Source: Streptomyces paludis
Lineage (GTDB): Bacteria > Actinomycetota > Actinomycetes > Streptomycetales > Streptomycetaceae
NCBI RefSeq assembly: GCF_003344965.1
Contig: NZ_CP031194.1
Location: 4,092,001 to 4,156,000, forward strand
DNA length: 64,000 bases
Direction: 5' to 3'
Below are positions 37,957 through 47,311 of the stretch, in pieces. The translations under genes and the position numbers were made by a program. Position 1 is the first letter of the stretch, and every line of letters begins with the position of its first letter. The notes under the pieces are model-generated. The model did not search any database. It was given only the letters and a program-made list of their open reading frames with translations, and was not told the DNA's origin.

Positions 37957-38844
37957 GTGGGCCAGCGTGCTGTCACCCTCCAAGGCCGCCGTCGGCGTCG
38001 GCCCTCCGCGCCGCTGGCGGTGGTCGGGCTGGTGGTGGCCACCGCGGTGATAGGCGGCGGCGTCGCCCTCGCCTCCTGGCGGGACAGCGGGGGTGCCGGG
38101 AGCGCGGCTGGTGGTACGGGCGCCGATGCCGCTCCCGGGGCCGTCGTTCCGGCCCCCGGCGCGGGGGCGCCCGCGGCCTCGGCGCCGGCCTCGCCCTCCG
38201 TGGAGCCGCTGCCCACGCCCACTCCTACCCCGACCCCCACCCCCACGCCGACGCCCACCCCGACCCCCACCAGCGTTCCCGTCTCCGGGCCCGGCACCTT
38301 CACCACCGCGCGGGCGCAGGGCGACCGGACCGGCTCCGGGCCGCTGCGCCGCTACCTCGTACAGGTCGAGGACGGGATCGATGTCTCGGCCGCCGGGGCC
38401 GCCGAGGAGATCCAGCAGATCCTGGCCCATCCGCAGGGCTGGGCCGCGCACGGCCGGGGCTCCTTCCAGCTGGTCTCCCAGGAGGCCGCCGCCGACTTCA
38501 TCATCCGGATCGCCACCCCCACCACCGCCGACAACCTCTGCGCCAAGGAGGGCCTCAACACCCGCGGTGAGCTGAACTGCGAGACCACCGAGGGCGTCGT
38601 GGTCAATCTGCGGCGCTGGATGCTCGGATCGCCGAAGTTCGACGGACCGCCGTCGGAGTACCGGCACCTGATCATCAACCACGAGGTCGGGCACGAGATC
38701 GGTATCCGCCAGCACATGGGCTGCGGCGGCCCCGGCAAGCTCGCGCCCGTAATGATGCAGCAGATCAAGGGCCTCGACGGGTGCCGGTCCAACGCGTGGC
38801 CGTACGACAAGGACGGGGAGTTCATCGAGGGTCCGATCGTCTGA
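37957..38844 (+). CDS. DUF3152 protein, membrane-anchored putative metallopeptidase
   Basis: 295 residues from a GTG at 37957, 6 bp after AAGGAGA. An Arg-rich N-terminus and one hydrophobic helix (LAVVGLVVATAVIGGGVALA) suggest a type II anchor or signal. A Pro/Thr repeat (about 11 PT units) near residue 90 forms an extracellular stalk. The DUF3152 domain has HLIINHEVGHEIGIRQHMGC, an HExxHxxGxxxH zinc-peptidase motif near residue 240, and four Cys that could form disulphides. A secreted-side protease of unknown substrate. Confidence 0.88.
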   Translation: MGQRAVTLQGRRRRRPSAPLAVVGLVVATAVIGGGVALASWRDSGGAGSAAGGTGADAAPGAVVPAPGAGAPAASAPASPSVEPLPTPTPTPTPTPTPTPTPTPTSVPVSGPGTFTTARAQGDRTGSGPLRRYLVQVEDGIDVSAAGAAEEIQQILAHPQGWAAHGRGSFQLVSQEAAADFIIRIATPTTADNLCAKEGLNTRGELNCETTEGVVVNLRRWMLGSPKFDGPPSEYRHLIINHEVGHEIGIRQHMGCGGPGKLAPVMMQQIKGLDGCRSNAWPYDKDGEFIEGPIV

Positions 38845-39000
38845 CGGCCCGACCCGGGGCGGGCGGCGGGCGCCGGGTATCTCCTGGGGCGTGAGGTGCT
38901 CGTGGGGCGACCGTCCTATGATGCGAGGAGGGGACCGGGGCTCCATAGCCAATCGGAAAGGGGCGGACCGCTACCCGGCAGCCATATCGAGGAGACAGCG

Positions 39001-39846
39001 ATGTCGCATACCCCCGATGCTCCCGGAGCCGGTTCGGACGCCCCGAACCTCGACTTCGCCGGGACCACTCCGTACGAGGACTACGTCCAGGCCGACGTCC
39101 TCACCCATTTGCAGCAGCCGCGCTCCGACGACCCCGGTGAGCTGGTCTTTCTCGTCACCACCCAGGTCATGGAACTGTGGTTCACGGTGATCGTCCACGA
39201 GTGGGAGACCGCCGCTCGGGCGCTGCGCGAGGACCGTGTGCCGCGCGCCCTGGACGCGCTCAAGCGGTCCGTACGGGAGCTGGAGGCGCTCAACGCCTCC
39301 TGGAAACCGCTCGGCCAGCTGACCCCCGCGCAGTTCAACGCGTACCGGAGCGCGCTCGGTGAGGGCTCCGGCTTCCAGTCGGCGATGTACCGGCGGATGG
39401 AGTTCCTGCTCGGCGAGAAGTCCGCGTCCATGCTCGTACCGCACCGGGGCGCGCCGCGCGTCCACGCAGAGCTGGAGAAGGCCCTCCAGGAACCCAGCCT
39501 GTACGACGAGGCCCTCGCGTTCCTCGCCCGGCGCGGGCTGCCGGTGCCGCGGACGGTCCTCGACCGCGATCCGGCGCTGCGTTACGAGCCGTCGCCCGAG
39601 GTCGAGGCGGTCTGGGCCGGGATCTACGCGGACCCCGACCAGAACGCCGAACTCGTACGGCTGGGCGAGGCGTTGACGGATGTCGGGGAGCTGGTCTGGC
39701 GATGGCGCAACGACCATCTCGTGGCCACCCGGCGCGCGATGGGCGCCAAGACGGGCACGGGCGGCTCCGCGGGTGTCGCGTGGCTGGAGAAGCGGGCCAC
39801 GAAGAGCGTGTTCCCCGAGCTGTGGACGGCGCGCAGCCATGTCTGA
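39001..39846 (+). CDS. kynA: Tryptophan 2,3-dioxygenase
   Basis: 281 residues from the ATG at 39001, after GGAGACAGC. TTPYEDYVQADVLTHLQQPR, DELVF-like DPGELVFLVTTQVMELWFTV (haem-side His replaced region follows IVHEWE), FQSAMYRRMEFLLGEKS and WRWRNDHLVATRRAMGAKTG (proximal His and substrate loop) identify the family. It opens the indole ring of L-Trp with O2 to N-formylkynurenine. The end overlaps kynU by 8 bp, so the two are cotranslated. Confidence 0.96.
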   Translation: MSHTPDAPGAGSDAPNLDFAGTTPYEDYVQADVLTHLQQPRSDDPGELVFLVTTQVMELWFTVIVHEWETAARALREDRVPRALDALKRSVRELEALNASWKPLGQLTPAQFNAYRSALGEGSGFQSAMYRRMEFLLGEKSASMLVPHRGAPRVHAELEKALQEPSLYDEALAFLARRGLPVPRTVLDRDPALRYEPSPEVEAVWAGIYADPDQNAELVRLGEALTDVGELVWRWRNDHLVATRRAMGAKTGTGGSAGVAWLEKRATKSVFPELWTARSHV

Positions 39847-41191
39847 GTCCTCGGCCGGGAAGATACCGGCACACACGGCGAACGCCACGGGCACGGTGCA
39901 CACCGCGAGCGCCGCGCACACCGCCCTCGCGCTCAAAGCCCGCGCCCTCGACGCCGCCGACGAACTCGCTCCCCTGCGCGACCTGTTCGCCCTCGACGAC
40001 GCGTCCGTCTACCTCGACGGCAACTCGCTCGGCGCCCTCCCCGCCCATGTCCCCGCCCGGGTCCAGGATGTGATCACCCGTCAGTGGGGTGAACTCCGTA
40101 TCCGCTCCTGGTCCGAGGGCGACTGGTGGACCGCGCCCGAGCGCATCGGTGACCGTATCGCGCCGCTCGTCGGCGCGGGCCCCGGCCAGATCGTGGTCGG
40201 CGACTCGACCAGCGTCAACATCTTCAAGGCGGTGGTCGGCGCCGTACGCCTGCTGGACACCGAACGGGCGGACGAACCCGCGCGGGACGAGATCCTGGTG
40301 GATGCCACGACCTTCCCCACGGACGGCTATATCGCCGCCTCCGCCGCCCGGATGACCGGCCGGCCCGTCGTGCCCGTCGACCCCGGGCGGGTGCTCGGCT
40401 CGCTCGGGCCGCGTACCGCCGTCGTCCTCCTCAACCACGTCGACTTCCGCACCGGACGCCTCCACGACCTGCCGGGCATCACGGCCGCCGCGCACAAGGC
40501 GGGCGCGCTCGTCGTCTGGGACCTGTGCCACAGCGCGGGCGCCCTGCCGGTCGGGCTGGACGCGCACGGCGTCGACCTCGCCGTGGGCTGCACGTACAAG
40601 TACCTGAACGGCGGGCCGGGTTCGCCCGCGTTCCTCTATGTCGCAGAGCGCCACCAGTCGCGCTTCGACTCCCCGCTGCCGGGGTGGAATTCGCACGCCG
40701 ATCCGTTCGCGATGGACCAGGCGTACACGGCGGCGGACGGCGCGGTACGCGGCCGGGTCGGCACCCCCGACATCCTCTCCATGCTGGCGCTGGAGGCGTC
40801 CCTCGACGTGTGGGACGGGGTGAGCGTGGCGGCCGTACGGGAGAAGAGCCTCGCCCTCACCGATCTCTTCCTGGAGTGCGTGGAGGCGTACGCGCCGAAG
40901 GCCGGCGCCGGTTCCGTCGTACCGCTGACCCCCGTCGCGCACGCCGAGCGCGGCAGCCAGGTCGCGCTGCGCTGCGCGGCGGCGCCCGCTGTCATGGCCG
41001 CGCTCATCGCGCGCGGGATCGTCGGGGACCTGCGCAGGCCGGATGTGCTGCGCTTCGGGTTCACACCGCTGTACACGGGGTTCGCGGAGGTGGAGCGGGC
41101 GGCGCGGGTGCTGGGGGAGGTGCTGGCGGCGGTTGGTGATGTCGCTGATGTTGTCGAGGTTAGTGATGTTGCTGAGGACCCGTTGAGGTGA
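39839..41191 (+). CDS. kynU: Kynureninase
   Basis: 450 residues from the ATG at 39839, inside the kynA end. A PLP fold-type I enzyme: VYLDGNSLGALPAHV, WWTAPERIGDRIAPLVGAG, VGDSTSVNIFKAVVGA, LVVWDLCHSAGALPVGLD, and the PLP lysine in LAVGCTYKYLNGGPGSPAFL (near residue 260). It cleaves kynurenine to anthranilate and alanine. The first 35 residues are an Ala/Thr/His-rich leader not typical of the family, so a later start is possible. Coupled with kynA; a kynB-like gene follows. Confidence 0.96.
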   Translation: MSESSAGKIPAHTANATGTVHTASAAHTALALKARALDAADELAPLRDLFALDDASVYLDGNSLGALPAHVPARVQDVITRQWGELRIRSWSEGDWWTAPERIGDRIAPLVGAGPGQIVVGDSTSVNIFKAVVGAVRLLDTERADEPARDEILVDATTFPTDGYIAASAARMTGRPVVPVDPGRVLGSLGPRTAVVLLNHVDFRTGRLHDLPGITAAAHKAGALVVWDLCHSAGALPVGLDAHGVDLAVGCTYKYLNGGPGSPAFLYVAERHQSRFDSPLPGWNSHADPFAMDQAYTAADGAVRGRVGTPDILSMLALEASLDVWDGVSVAAVREKSLALTDLFLECVEAYAPKAGAGSVVPLTPVAHAERGSQVALRCAAAPAVMAALIARGIVGDLRRPDVLRFGFTPLYTGFAEVERAARVLGEVLAAVGDVADVVEVSDVAEDPLR

Positions 41192-41266
41192 GGTAGAGGC
41201 GGGTTCGGGGGACTTCGTCGGTGCCGGTATTGGTGCTTGCGAGGCTTGTGTGACGGGTGCTCAGGG

Positions 41267-41296
41267 AGGGGCGCGGGCCGAAGCGGCCCCGCCCCT
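41267..41296 (+). terminator. Hairpin between kynU and the kynB-like gene
   Basis: Arms 41267-41280 and 41284-41296 (AGGGGCGC... / ...CGCCCCT) pair over about 13 bp with one bulge and an AAG loop. This suggests that the downstream hydrolase has its own promoter in the remaining 100 bp. Confidence 0.6.
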
Positions 41297-41398
41297 GCCC
41301 CCACCCCGGGGCCGGGCAGGTGATCAACCCCCGCCGGGGCTGATAGCGTCCCCGCTGATCAGGTCAATTCGGCCCCCGCACCGAAAGGTTGGAGCAAG

Positions 41399-42319
41399 AT
41401 GCCGGACCCCGCCGCGCACGATGCCGTTGCTCGTGACGCCGCAGAGACCGAATCGGTCTTCGCCCATCCGGTTGTCCGGCCCGATGCCACCGCCGCGTAC
41501 GGCGAACATCCTGATCAGGTGATCGACTTCTACGCCCCCCGGGGCGACCGCGATCACGACCGCGTACCGCTGGTCGTGATCCTGCACGGCGGCGCGTGGC
41601 GCGCGCCGTACGACCGGGCGCATGTGACGCCGTTCGCGGCATTCCTGGCGCGGCGCGGTTACGCCGTCGCCAACGTCGAGTACCGGCGCGGGCCGGGTAC
41701 GGAGGAGCCGGGCGGGGAGCGGGCGGCAGCGGCCGGGGCGCAGGGCGGGGGCCCGGTGGCCGGGCGCTGGCCCGAGACGTTCGACGACATCGCCGCCGCG
41801 ATGGACGCCCTGCCCGCGCTCGCCGCCGACGCGCTGCCGCAGGCCGACGCCCGGCGGACCGTGGTGACCGGGCACTCCGCCGGTGGCCATCTCGCGCTCT
41901 GGGCCGCGGCCCGCCATGTGCTGCCCCCGGGCTCGCCCTGGCGGCTCGACGGGCCGCCGCCGCTGCGCGGGGTCGTCGCGCTGGCACCGATCGCGGATCT
42001 CGTACGGGCCGCCGAACTGGGTGTGTGCGGCGGGGCGATTCACCAACTCCTCGGTGGCGAGGAGGAGTTCAAGCAGCGCAAGGAACACGCGGACCCGGCC
42101 GCGCTGCTGCCGACGGGCATCGCGACGGCGGTGGTTCAGGGCCGTACGGACCTCACCGTGCCGTACGAGGTCGCCGAGGCGTTCGTGGACGCGGCGGCGC
42201 GGGCCGGCGAGATGGTCGGGCTGACGCTACTGGAGGAGGTCGGCCACTTCCCGCTGATCGACCCGGCGGCGGACGCGTGCGCGGTGGTGGCGGAGGAGAT
42301 CGCCCAGCTGGCCTGGTGA
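41399..42319 (+). CDS. kynB: Alpha/beta hydrolase, probable kynurenine formamidase
   Basis: 306 residues from the ATG at 41399. Oxyanion motif VVILHGGAWRAPYDR near residue 60, nucleophile elbow VTGHSAGGHLALWAA near 157, acid in VQGRTDLTVPYEVA, and the catalytic His in LEEVGHFPLIDP near 282. This HGGxW/GxSxGG class includes arylformamidases. The call rests on its place right after kynA-kynU, which otherwise lack the deformylation step. A Gly/Ala insert near residue 100 is low-complexity. Note that classical bacterial kynB is an unrelated cyclase-like fold, so the symbol denotes role, not family. Confidence 0.75.
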   Translation: MPDPAAHDAVARDAAETESVFAHPVVRPDATAAYGEHPDQVIDFYAPRGDRDHDRVPLVVILHGGAWRAPYDRAHVTPFAAFLARRGYAVANVEYRRGPGTEEPGGERAAAAGAQGGGPVAGRWPETFDDIAAAMDALPALAADALPQADARRTVVTGHSAGGHLALWAAARHVLPPGSPWRLDGPPPLRGVVALAPIADLVRAAELGVCGGAIHQLLGGEEEFKQRKEHADPAALLPTGIATAVVQGRTDLTVPYEVAEAFVDAAARAGEMVGLTLLEEVGHFPLIDPAADACAVVAEEIAQLAW

Positions 42320-42326
42320 GGGGGAG

Positions 42327-42371
42327 CGGGGCGGAGCGGGGGCGTTGGTCCTCCAGCGTCGTTCCGCCCCG
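42327..42371. terminator. Possible convergent terminator
   Basis: CGGGGCGGA and TCCGCCCCG are exact complements 27 nt apart, in the 82-bp gap between two convergent genes. The loop is long, so this is only moderately convincing. Confidence 0.4.
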
Positions 42372-42401
42372 TCCCGCCGGGGCGGCCCCGTCAGCGCGTC
42401 A

Positions 42402-43298
42402 TCAGCGCGCCATCAGCCCGCGCAGCTCCTCGGCGATCTTCGCCGGGGCCTCCTCCGCCATGAAGTGCCCGTACGCCACACTGCTGTGCCGCAGATCCGG
42501 CGCCCACGCGCGCCACAGCGCCGCCGCGTCGAAGCCGAGCGCGGCGCCCCAGTCCTGCTGGAGCACGGTGACCGGCATACGCAACCGACGGCCGGCGGCC
42601 CGGTCGGCGCGGTCGTCGTCGAGGTCGGGGCCGGCGGAGGCGCGGTAGTCGGCGACGATCGAGGGCACCGCGTCGCGGCAGGCTGCGAGATAGGCGGCGC
42701 GGACATCGGCGGGGATCGCGTGCGGGTCGTTGGTCCAGATGTCGAGGAAGTGCCCGAAGAACGCGTCCGGGCTCGCCGCGATCATCCGCTCCGGCAGGCC
42801 CGGCGGCTGGGCCATCAGATACAGGTGGAAGCCGACGGCGGCCGTGACGCCGTGCATCACGTCCCACATGTCGAGGGTGGGCAGCACGTCGAGGCAGGCC
42901 AGGTGGGTGACCGTCGCGGGGTGGTCGAGCGCCGTACGGAACGCGACGAGGGCGCCGCGGTCGTGCCCGGCGAGTGCGAAGGTCTCGTGGCCGAGGGCGC
43001 GGGCGAGGGCGACGATGTCGGCGCCCATGGTGCGCTTGGAGTAGGTGGCCGCCGTGTCCGCCTCGGCTGGTTTGTCGCTCGCGCCGTAACCGCGCAGGTC
43101 GGGGCAGATCACGGTGTGGTCGGCCGCGAGGTCGGCGGCGACGTGCCGCCACATCAGATGGGTCTGTGGGAAGCCGTGCAGCAGCACGATCGGGGTGCCC
43201 GTACCCGTGCCCGCGGTGGCTACGTTGAGGGAGACGCCGTCGGCGACGGGGACGCGCCGGTAGTCGAAGCCGGGGATGACGGGGACGGCGGGGGCCAT
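42402..43298 (-). CDS. Alpha/beta hydrolase of the haloacetate dehalogenase/epoxide hydrolase type
   Basis: 298 residues. PIVLLHGFPQTHLMWRHVA, PDLRGYGASDKP, and the nucleophile elbow FALAGHDRGALVAFRTALDH (Asp nucleophile) are those of fluoroacetate dehalogenases. The catalytic His is in VAYGHFMAEEAP. Members hydrolyse C-halogen or epoxide bonds through an Asp-ester; the real substrate is unknown. It starts 122 bp from the divergent SARP gene, which may regulate it. Confidence 0.85.
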   Translation of the reverse strand: MAPAVPVIPGFDYRRVPVADGVSLNVATAGTGTGTPIVLLHGFPQTHLMWRHVAADLAADHTVICPDLRGYGASDKPAEADTAATYSKRTMGADIVALARALGHETFALAGHDRGALVAFRTALDHPATVTHLACLDVLPTLDMWDVMHGVTAAVGFHLYLMAQPPGLPERMIAASPDAFFGHFLDIWTNDPHAIPADVRAAYLAACRDAVPSIVADYRASAGPDLDDDRADRAAGRRLRMPVTVLQQDWGAALGFDAAALWRAWAPDLRHSSVAYGHFMAEEAPAKIAEELRGLMAR

Positions 43299-43420
43299 GG
43301 TTTGCTCTTCTCCGTAGGCGTGCTTGTGCTCGTGCTTGTGCTTCGACGAGCTTGCCGCGCGCGGATGAGCATCTGGTCAGCACACGCGGGAGATGCGGCG
43401 AGAGAGGTGAGGTGACGGGT

Positions 43421-45871
43421 ATGCCGGAGCCGCGGTCGCAGCCGCAGTCGCAGTCGGAGCAGGTCGGGTTCGGCGTGCTGGGGCCAGTGACGGCCTGGGA
43501 CGCCGCCGGGGATCCGATTCCGCTGAAGGGGCCCCGGCACCGTGCCGTACTCGCCCGGCTGATCGTCGCGCGGCGGCGTGTCGTTCCGGTCGGCCGGCTG
43601 GTCGAGGAGCTGTGGGTGGTGCCGCCGCCGGGGGCGGTGGGGGCCGTACGTACGTTCGTGGCCGCGCTCCGGCGCGCGCTGGAGCCCGAGCGCCCGCCGC
43701 GCGCGCCCGCGCGGCTCCTGGTCACGGAGGGCCCGGGATACGCGCTGCGCGCTGGGGCGGACGCGGTGGATGCCTGGCGGTTCGAACGGGCGGTGGCCGC
43801 GGCCCCGGAGCCCTCGTCCTGGGCGGGGGCGTTCGGGGACGGGGACGGGGGCGGGGAGGTGCTCGTACGGCTCGAAGAGGCGCTCGGGTGGTGGCGCGGG
43901 CCCGCGTACGCGGAGTTCGCCGATGAGCCGTGGGCGCGCGCGGAGCGGTCGCGCCTGGCGGAGCTGCGGCTGCACGCCGTGGAGCGGCTGGCCGGGGCGC
44001 GGCTGGCGCTCGGCCCGGCCGCGGCGGCGGTACCGGATCTCGACGCGCATGTCGCCGAGCACCCCTGGCGCGAGGACGCCTGGCGGCTGCTGGCGCTCGC
44101 GCTGTACCGCTCCGGCCGCCAGGGCGACGCGCTCGCCGTGCTGCGCCGGGCCCGTACGCTCCTGGTCGAGCAGCTGGGGGTGGACCCGGGCCCGGGGCTG
44201 CGCGCCCTGGAGGCGGACATCCTCGCGCAGGCGGAGCACCTGGCGGCTCCTTCTTCGGCTGGGGCCTCGGCCGCCGCTTCCGTGTGGGCGGAGGCCGCCG
44301 CCGCGTACGACCGTACGGTGTCGGCCGGCGCCCGCGCCCGCCTGGAGTCGACCGTGGGCCTCCTGCGCAACCTCGCGGTGACCGGGGGCGGCGGCCTGGA
44401 GGCGGCCCGCGGCCACCGGGTACGGGCCATCGCGGCGGCCGAGGAGCTGGGCGACGCGGAGCTGACCGCCCGGGTGATCGGCGCGTACGACGTCCCGGCG
44501 GTCTGGACCCGCTCCGACGACCCCGGCCAGGCGGCCCGCGTCGTATCCGTCGCCGAACGCACCCTGGCGGCGCTGCCCGCCACCGGCGGAGAACCGGCCC
44601 GGGCCCGGCTGCTGGCGACGATCGCCGTGGAGTCGCGCGGGGGCGACCGGCGGTCGGCAGGGCCCGCCGCGCGGCAGGCCGAGCGGATCGCCCGGGGGCT
44701 GGACGATCCGGCCCTGCTGGCGTTCGCCCTCAACGGCGTGTTCATGCAGACCTGCCACCGCGCGGGCCTCGCCCCGGAACGCGACGCGATCGGCGCCGAG
44801 CTGATCACGCTGTCGGCCCGCCACGGCCTGGTCGGCTTCGAGGTGCTCGGCCACCTCGTCCGCCTCCAGGCCCGCAGCGCACTCGCCGACTTCACCACCG
44901 CCGACACGCACGCCGCCGCGGCCGACCGCCTGGCCGAACGCCACGAGGTGCCGCTGGTCGCCGTATTCACGCGGTGGTACCGAGCACTACGCCTCGCCGC
45001 GACGGGCAAGGCAACGCCCGCCGAACAGGCAACGGCCTACCACGAGGCCGCCGCCCCACTAGCCGACGCCGGCATGCCCGGCCTACGCGACGGCCTACTC
45101 CCGCTGGCGCTGCTCAGCATTTACGTACGCACGGAGTTCGCGGGGCGGGTGGGGCCGGTGGGGCCTTCAGGGCCCACGGGGCGTACGGGGCCTGTGACGC
45201 CAGTGGTGCCCGCGACGCCTGCGGTGCCCGTGGTGCCCGCGACGCCCGTCGTGTCCACGGCGCCGACGGGGGGCCTGGGGCCCGTAGCGCCTGCCGCGCC
45301 CACGAAGCCTGCGGCACCCGCAGGGTCCCCGGCGGGCACCGGTCCCATGGCGCCTGCGGAGCCCGCGACGAGCACAGCACCGGCATCGCCCACCGCACCT
45401 GCGGCCCGCACCGGGCCCGAGGCGCCCGCATCGCAGGCGGCAGCCATACAGCCCGCGCCCGCGGAATCGGCGCCCGCCGCACCCGCAGAATCTACGGACG
45501 CCGCCGCAGGCATCGCGGCATGGACCACCGTCGACTGGGGGCCCTACGCCCCCTGGGCGCGGCCCCTCGTGCATCTTGCGCAGGGGCGTCGCGACGACGC
45601 CGCCGACGCGTTGCGTCGTACCCCTGAGCCCGCCCGTGACCTGCTGTTCGAGGCGATGTGGTGCCTTACCGCGTGGGCGGCGCTTGTGCTTGGTGATCGG
45701 GAGGTGATGGCGCGGGCGCGGCGGGCGCTTGCGCCGGCTGTTGGGGAGTTGGCCGGGGCGGGCAGCGGGCTGCTGACGTTGGGGCCGGTCTCCGGGTGGC
45801 TCGACGCGCTCGATGGCGCCCTGCGCTGCGGAAGGGCCGGACGGGCCGGAAGGGCCGGACCATCCGCGTAG
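43421..45871 (+). CDS. SARP (AfsR/BTAD) family regulator
   Basis: 816 residues from the ATG at 43421, or earlier at 43352. Residues 10-100 are the OmpR-like winged helix (VGFGVLGPVTAWDAAGDPIP, RHRAVLARLIVARRRVVPVG). Residues 105-270 are the BTAD (HPWREDAWRLLALALYRSGR, LRRARTLLVEQLGVDPGPGL). There is no NB-ARC or AAA domain; the remainder is TPR-like. A roughly 120-residue Pro/Ala/Gly/Thr-rich insert (residues about 570-690, GPVGPSGPTGRTGPVTPVVP...) splits it before the last helices. SARPs activate secondary-metabolite genes; none is adjacent. Confidence 0.88.
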   Translation: MPEPRSQPQSQSEQVGFGVLGPVTAWDAAGDPIPLKGPRHRAVLARLIVARRRVVPVGRLVEELWVVPPPGAVGAVRTFVAALRRALEPERPPRAPARLLVTEGPGYALRAGADAVDAWRFERAVAAAPEPSSWAGAFGDGDGGGEVLVRLEEALGWWRGPAYAEFADEPWARAERSRLAELRLHAVERLAGARLALGPAAAAVPDLDAHVAEHPWREDAWRLLALALYRSGRQGDALAVLRRARTLLVEQLGVDPGPGLRALEADILAQAEHLAAPSSAGASAAASVWAEAAAAYDRTVSAGARARLESTVGLLRNLAVTGGGGLEAARGHRVRAIAAAEELGDAELTARVIGAYDVPAVWTRSDDPGQAARVVSVAERTLAALPATGGEPARARLLATIAVESRGGDRRSAGPAARQAERIARGLDDPALLAFALNGVFMQTCHRAGLAPERDAIGAELITLSARHGLVGFEVLGHLVRLQARSALADFTTADTHAAAADRLAERHEVPLVAVFTRWYRALRLAATGKATPAEQATAYHEAAAPLADAGMPGLRDGLLPLALLSIYVRTEFAGRVGPVGPSGPTGRTGPVTPVVPATPAVPVVPATPVVSTAPTGGLGPVAPAAPTKPAAPAGSPAGTGPMAPAEPATSTAPASPTAPAARTGPEAPASQAAAIQPAPAESAPAAPAESTDAAAGIAAWTTVDWGPYAPWARPLVHLAQGRRDDAADALRRTPEPARDLLFEAMWCLTAWAALVLGDREVMARARRALAPAVGELAGAGSGLLTLGPVSGWLDALDGALRCGRAGRAGRAGPSA

Positions 45872-45988
45872 TCCCACGTGCCCGCACCCCGCACCGCCCC
45901 CGTCACCCCCCGTAGTACCTGCGACGGACGCCCGAGGATCCCCTTCCGTAGGGACGACCCCGGCCCGTCGTCCGCCTACCGTGGCAGC

Positions 45989-47311
45989 GTGACCGAGACA
46001 ACCACCGGGGAGACCCGGAGCCCTGAGTTCCACCTGGCGGCCAGGGCCTTCGCCGGACTGCGCCAGGACCTCATCCACGATGCCTTCGCGTACCGTCCGC
46101 TGCGGCCCCTGCGTACGCTCGGCCCGTTCGACCGGGTGGTTCCGCGCCGGATACGCGCGCTCGCCGCGTGGGTGCCGCACGCCGTGGTCGTCTTCGGTGC
46201 GCTGATGGTGTTCGCCGTCGCCATGGGGAGCGCCGGCCCGGTCTTCGCGCTCATGATCACACTGCCGGTGCTGCTGACGATGGCCCGGCCGGTCGGCGCG
46301 TGGTGGCTGGCGCTGGGGGTCTCCGGTGCGGTGAGCATCCTCACGTTCGGCGGCTGGCCGTGGACGGCGGGGACCTTCGCCGGATACCTCGTGGTGATCG
46401 CCATCGTGGGCGCCCGTACCCGGCCGCGCGTCGCTGTCTGGATGTGGTTGATCACGGCGGCGTACTCGCTGTTCGCCGGGATCTTCTTCGACCGCGGTTA
46501 CAGCAACGTCGGCAGCGCGGTCCCCATGCTCTTCCTCTCCGCCATCGCGCTGCTCAGCGTGAGCATGGTGCACGTACGCCGCGAGGCGGAACACCAGGTC
46601 GCCGAGCAGCAGAGCGTCACCGCCGTCGAACGCGGCCGGCGCACACTGCTGGAGGAGCGCACCACCATCGCCCGCGAGCTGCACGACGTCGTCGCCCACC
46701 ACATGTCCGTCGTGGCGATCCAGGCGGAGGCCGCGCCGTACCGGGTGGAGAATCCACCGCCCGAACTGGAGCAGGCGTTCGTCACCATCCGCGAGAACGC
46801 CGTCGCCGCGCTGACCGAGCTGCGCCGCATCCTCGGTGTCGTACGGGCCGACGACTACGAGGCGCCCGACGCCCCGCAGCCCACCCTCGCCGAACTCGAC
46901 GGGCTGCTCGACAACGTCCGCGACGCCGGGCTGACCGTGGAGAAGACGGTCACCGGCTCGGTACGGGAGCTGCCGCCGGGCGTCGAGCTGTCGGCGTACC
47001 GCATCGTGCAGGAGGCGCTGAGCAACGCGCTGCGGCACGCGCCGGGGGCGACGGCACGGGTCGAGATCAGTTACGTACTCGGCGGGCTGGGCCTGCGGAT
47101 CGTCAACACCGCGCCGCGCGGCCTGGTCAAGCCGTCGCCAGGGGCGGGGCACGGCATCACCGGGATGCGGGAGCGGGTGTCCATGCTGAACGGCGAGATG
47201 ACCGCGGAGCCCACGGAGGACGGCGGCTACGAGGTCGCGGCGTTCATTCCGGTGGCGCTGGTGAGGGACACCGACAGGGACGGCGACAAGGGCAAGGGCG
47301 GTAACGCGTGA
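45989..47311 (+). CDS. NarL-type sensor histidine kinase
   Basis: 440 residues from a GTG at 45989. Residues 60-215 contain about five to six membrane helices with short loops (VVVFGALMVFAVAMG, WTAGTFAGYLVVIAIVGA). The HisKA_3 box is ERTTIARELHDVVAHHMSVV (phosphorylated His near residue 230). The HATPase part is YRIVQEALSNALRHAPGA and GHGITGMRERVSMLNGEM. It phosphorylates the response regulator encoded immediately after (ATGA-type overlap). The signal is unknown, and the sensor has almost no extracellular domain, as in cell-envelope-stress kinases. Confidence 0.94.
   Translation: MTETTTGETRSPEFHLAARAFAGLRQDLIHDAFAYRPLRPLRTLGPFDRVVPRRIRALAAWVPHAVVVFGALMVFAVAMGSAGPVFALMITLPVLLTMARPVGAWWLALGVSGAVSILTFGGWPWTAGTFAGYLVVIAIVGARTRPRVAVWMWLITAAYSLFAGIFFDRGYSNVGSAVPMLFLSAIALLSVSMVHVRREAEHQVAEQQSVTAVERGRRTLLEERTTIARELHDVVAHHMSVVAIQAEAAPYRVENPPPELEQAFVTIRENAVAALTELRRILGVVRADDYEAPDAPQPTLAELDGLLDNVRDAGLTVEKTVTGSVRELPPGVELSAYRIVQEALSNALRHAPGATARVEISYVLGGLGLRIVNTAPRGLVKPSPGAGHGITGMRERVSMLNGEMTAEPTEDGGYEVAAFIPVALVRDTDRDGDKGKGGNA

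Noticed and set aside
42391..45009. 872-codon minus-strand ORF across the hydrolase and SARP genes
   Set aside because: Ser/Arg/Ala-rich shadow frame; both real genes have clear domains in other frames.
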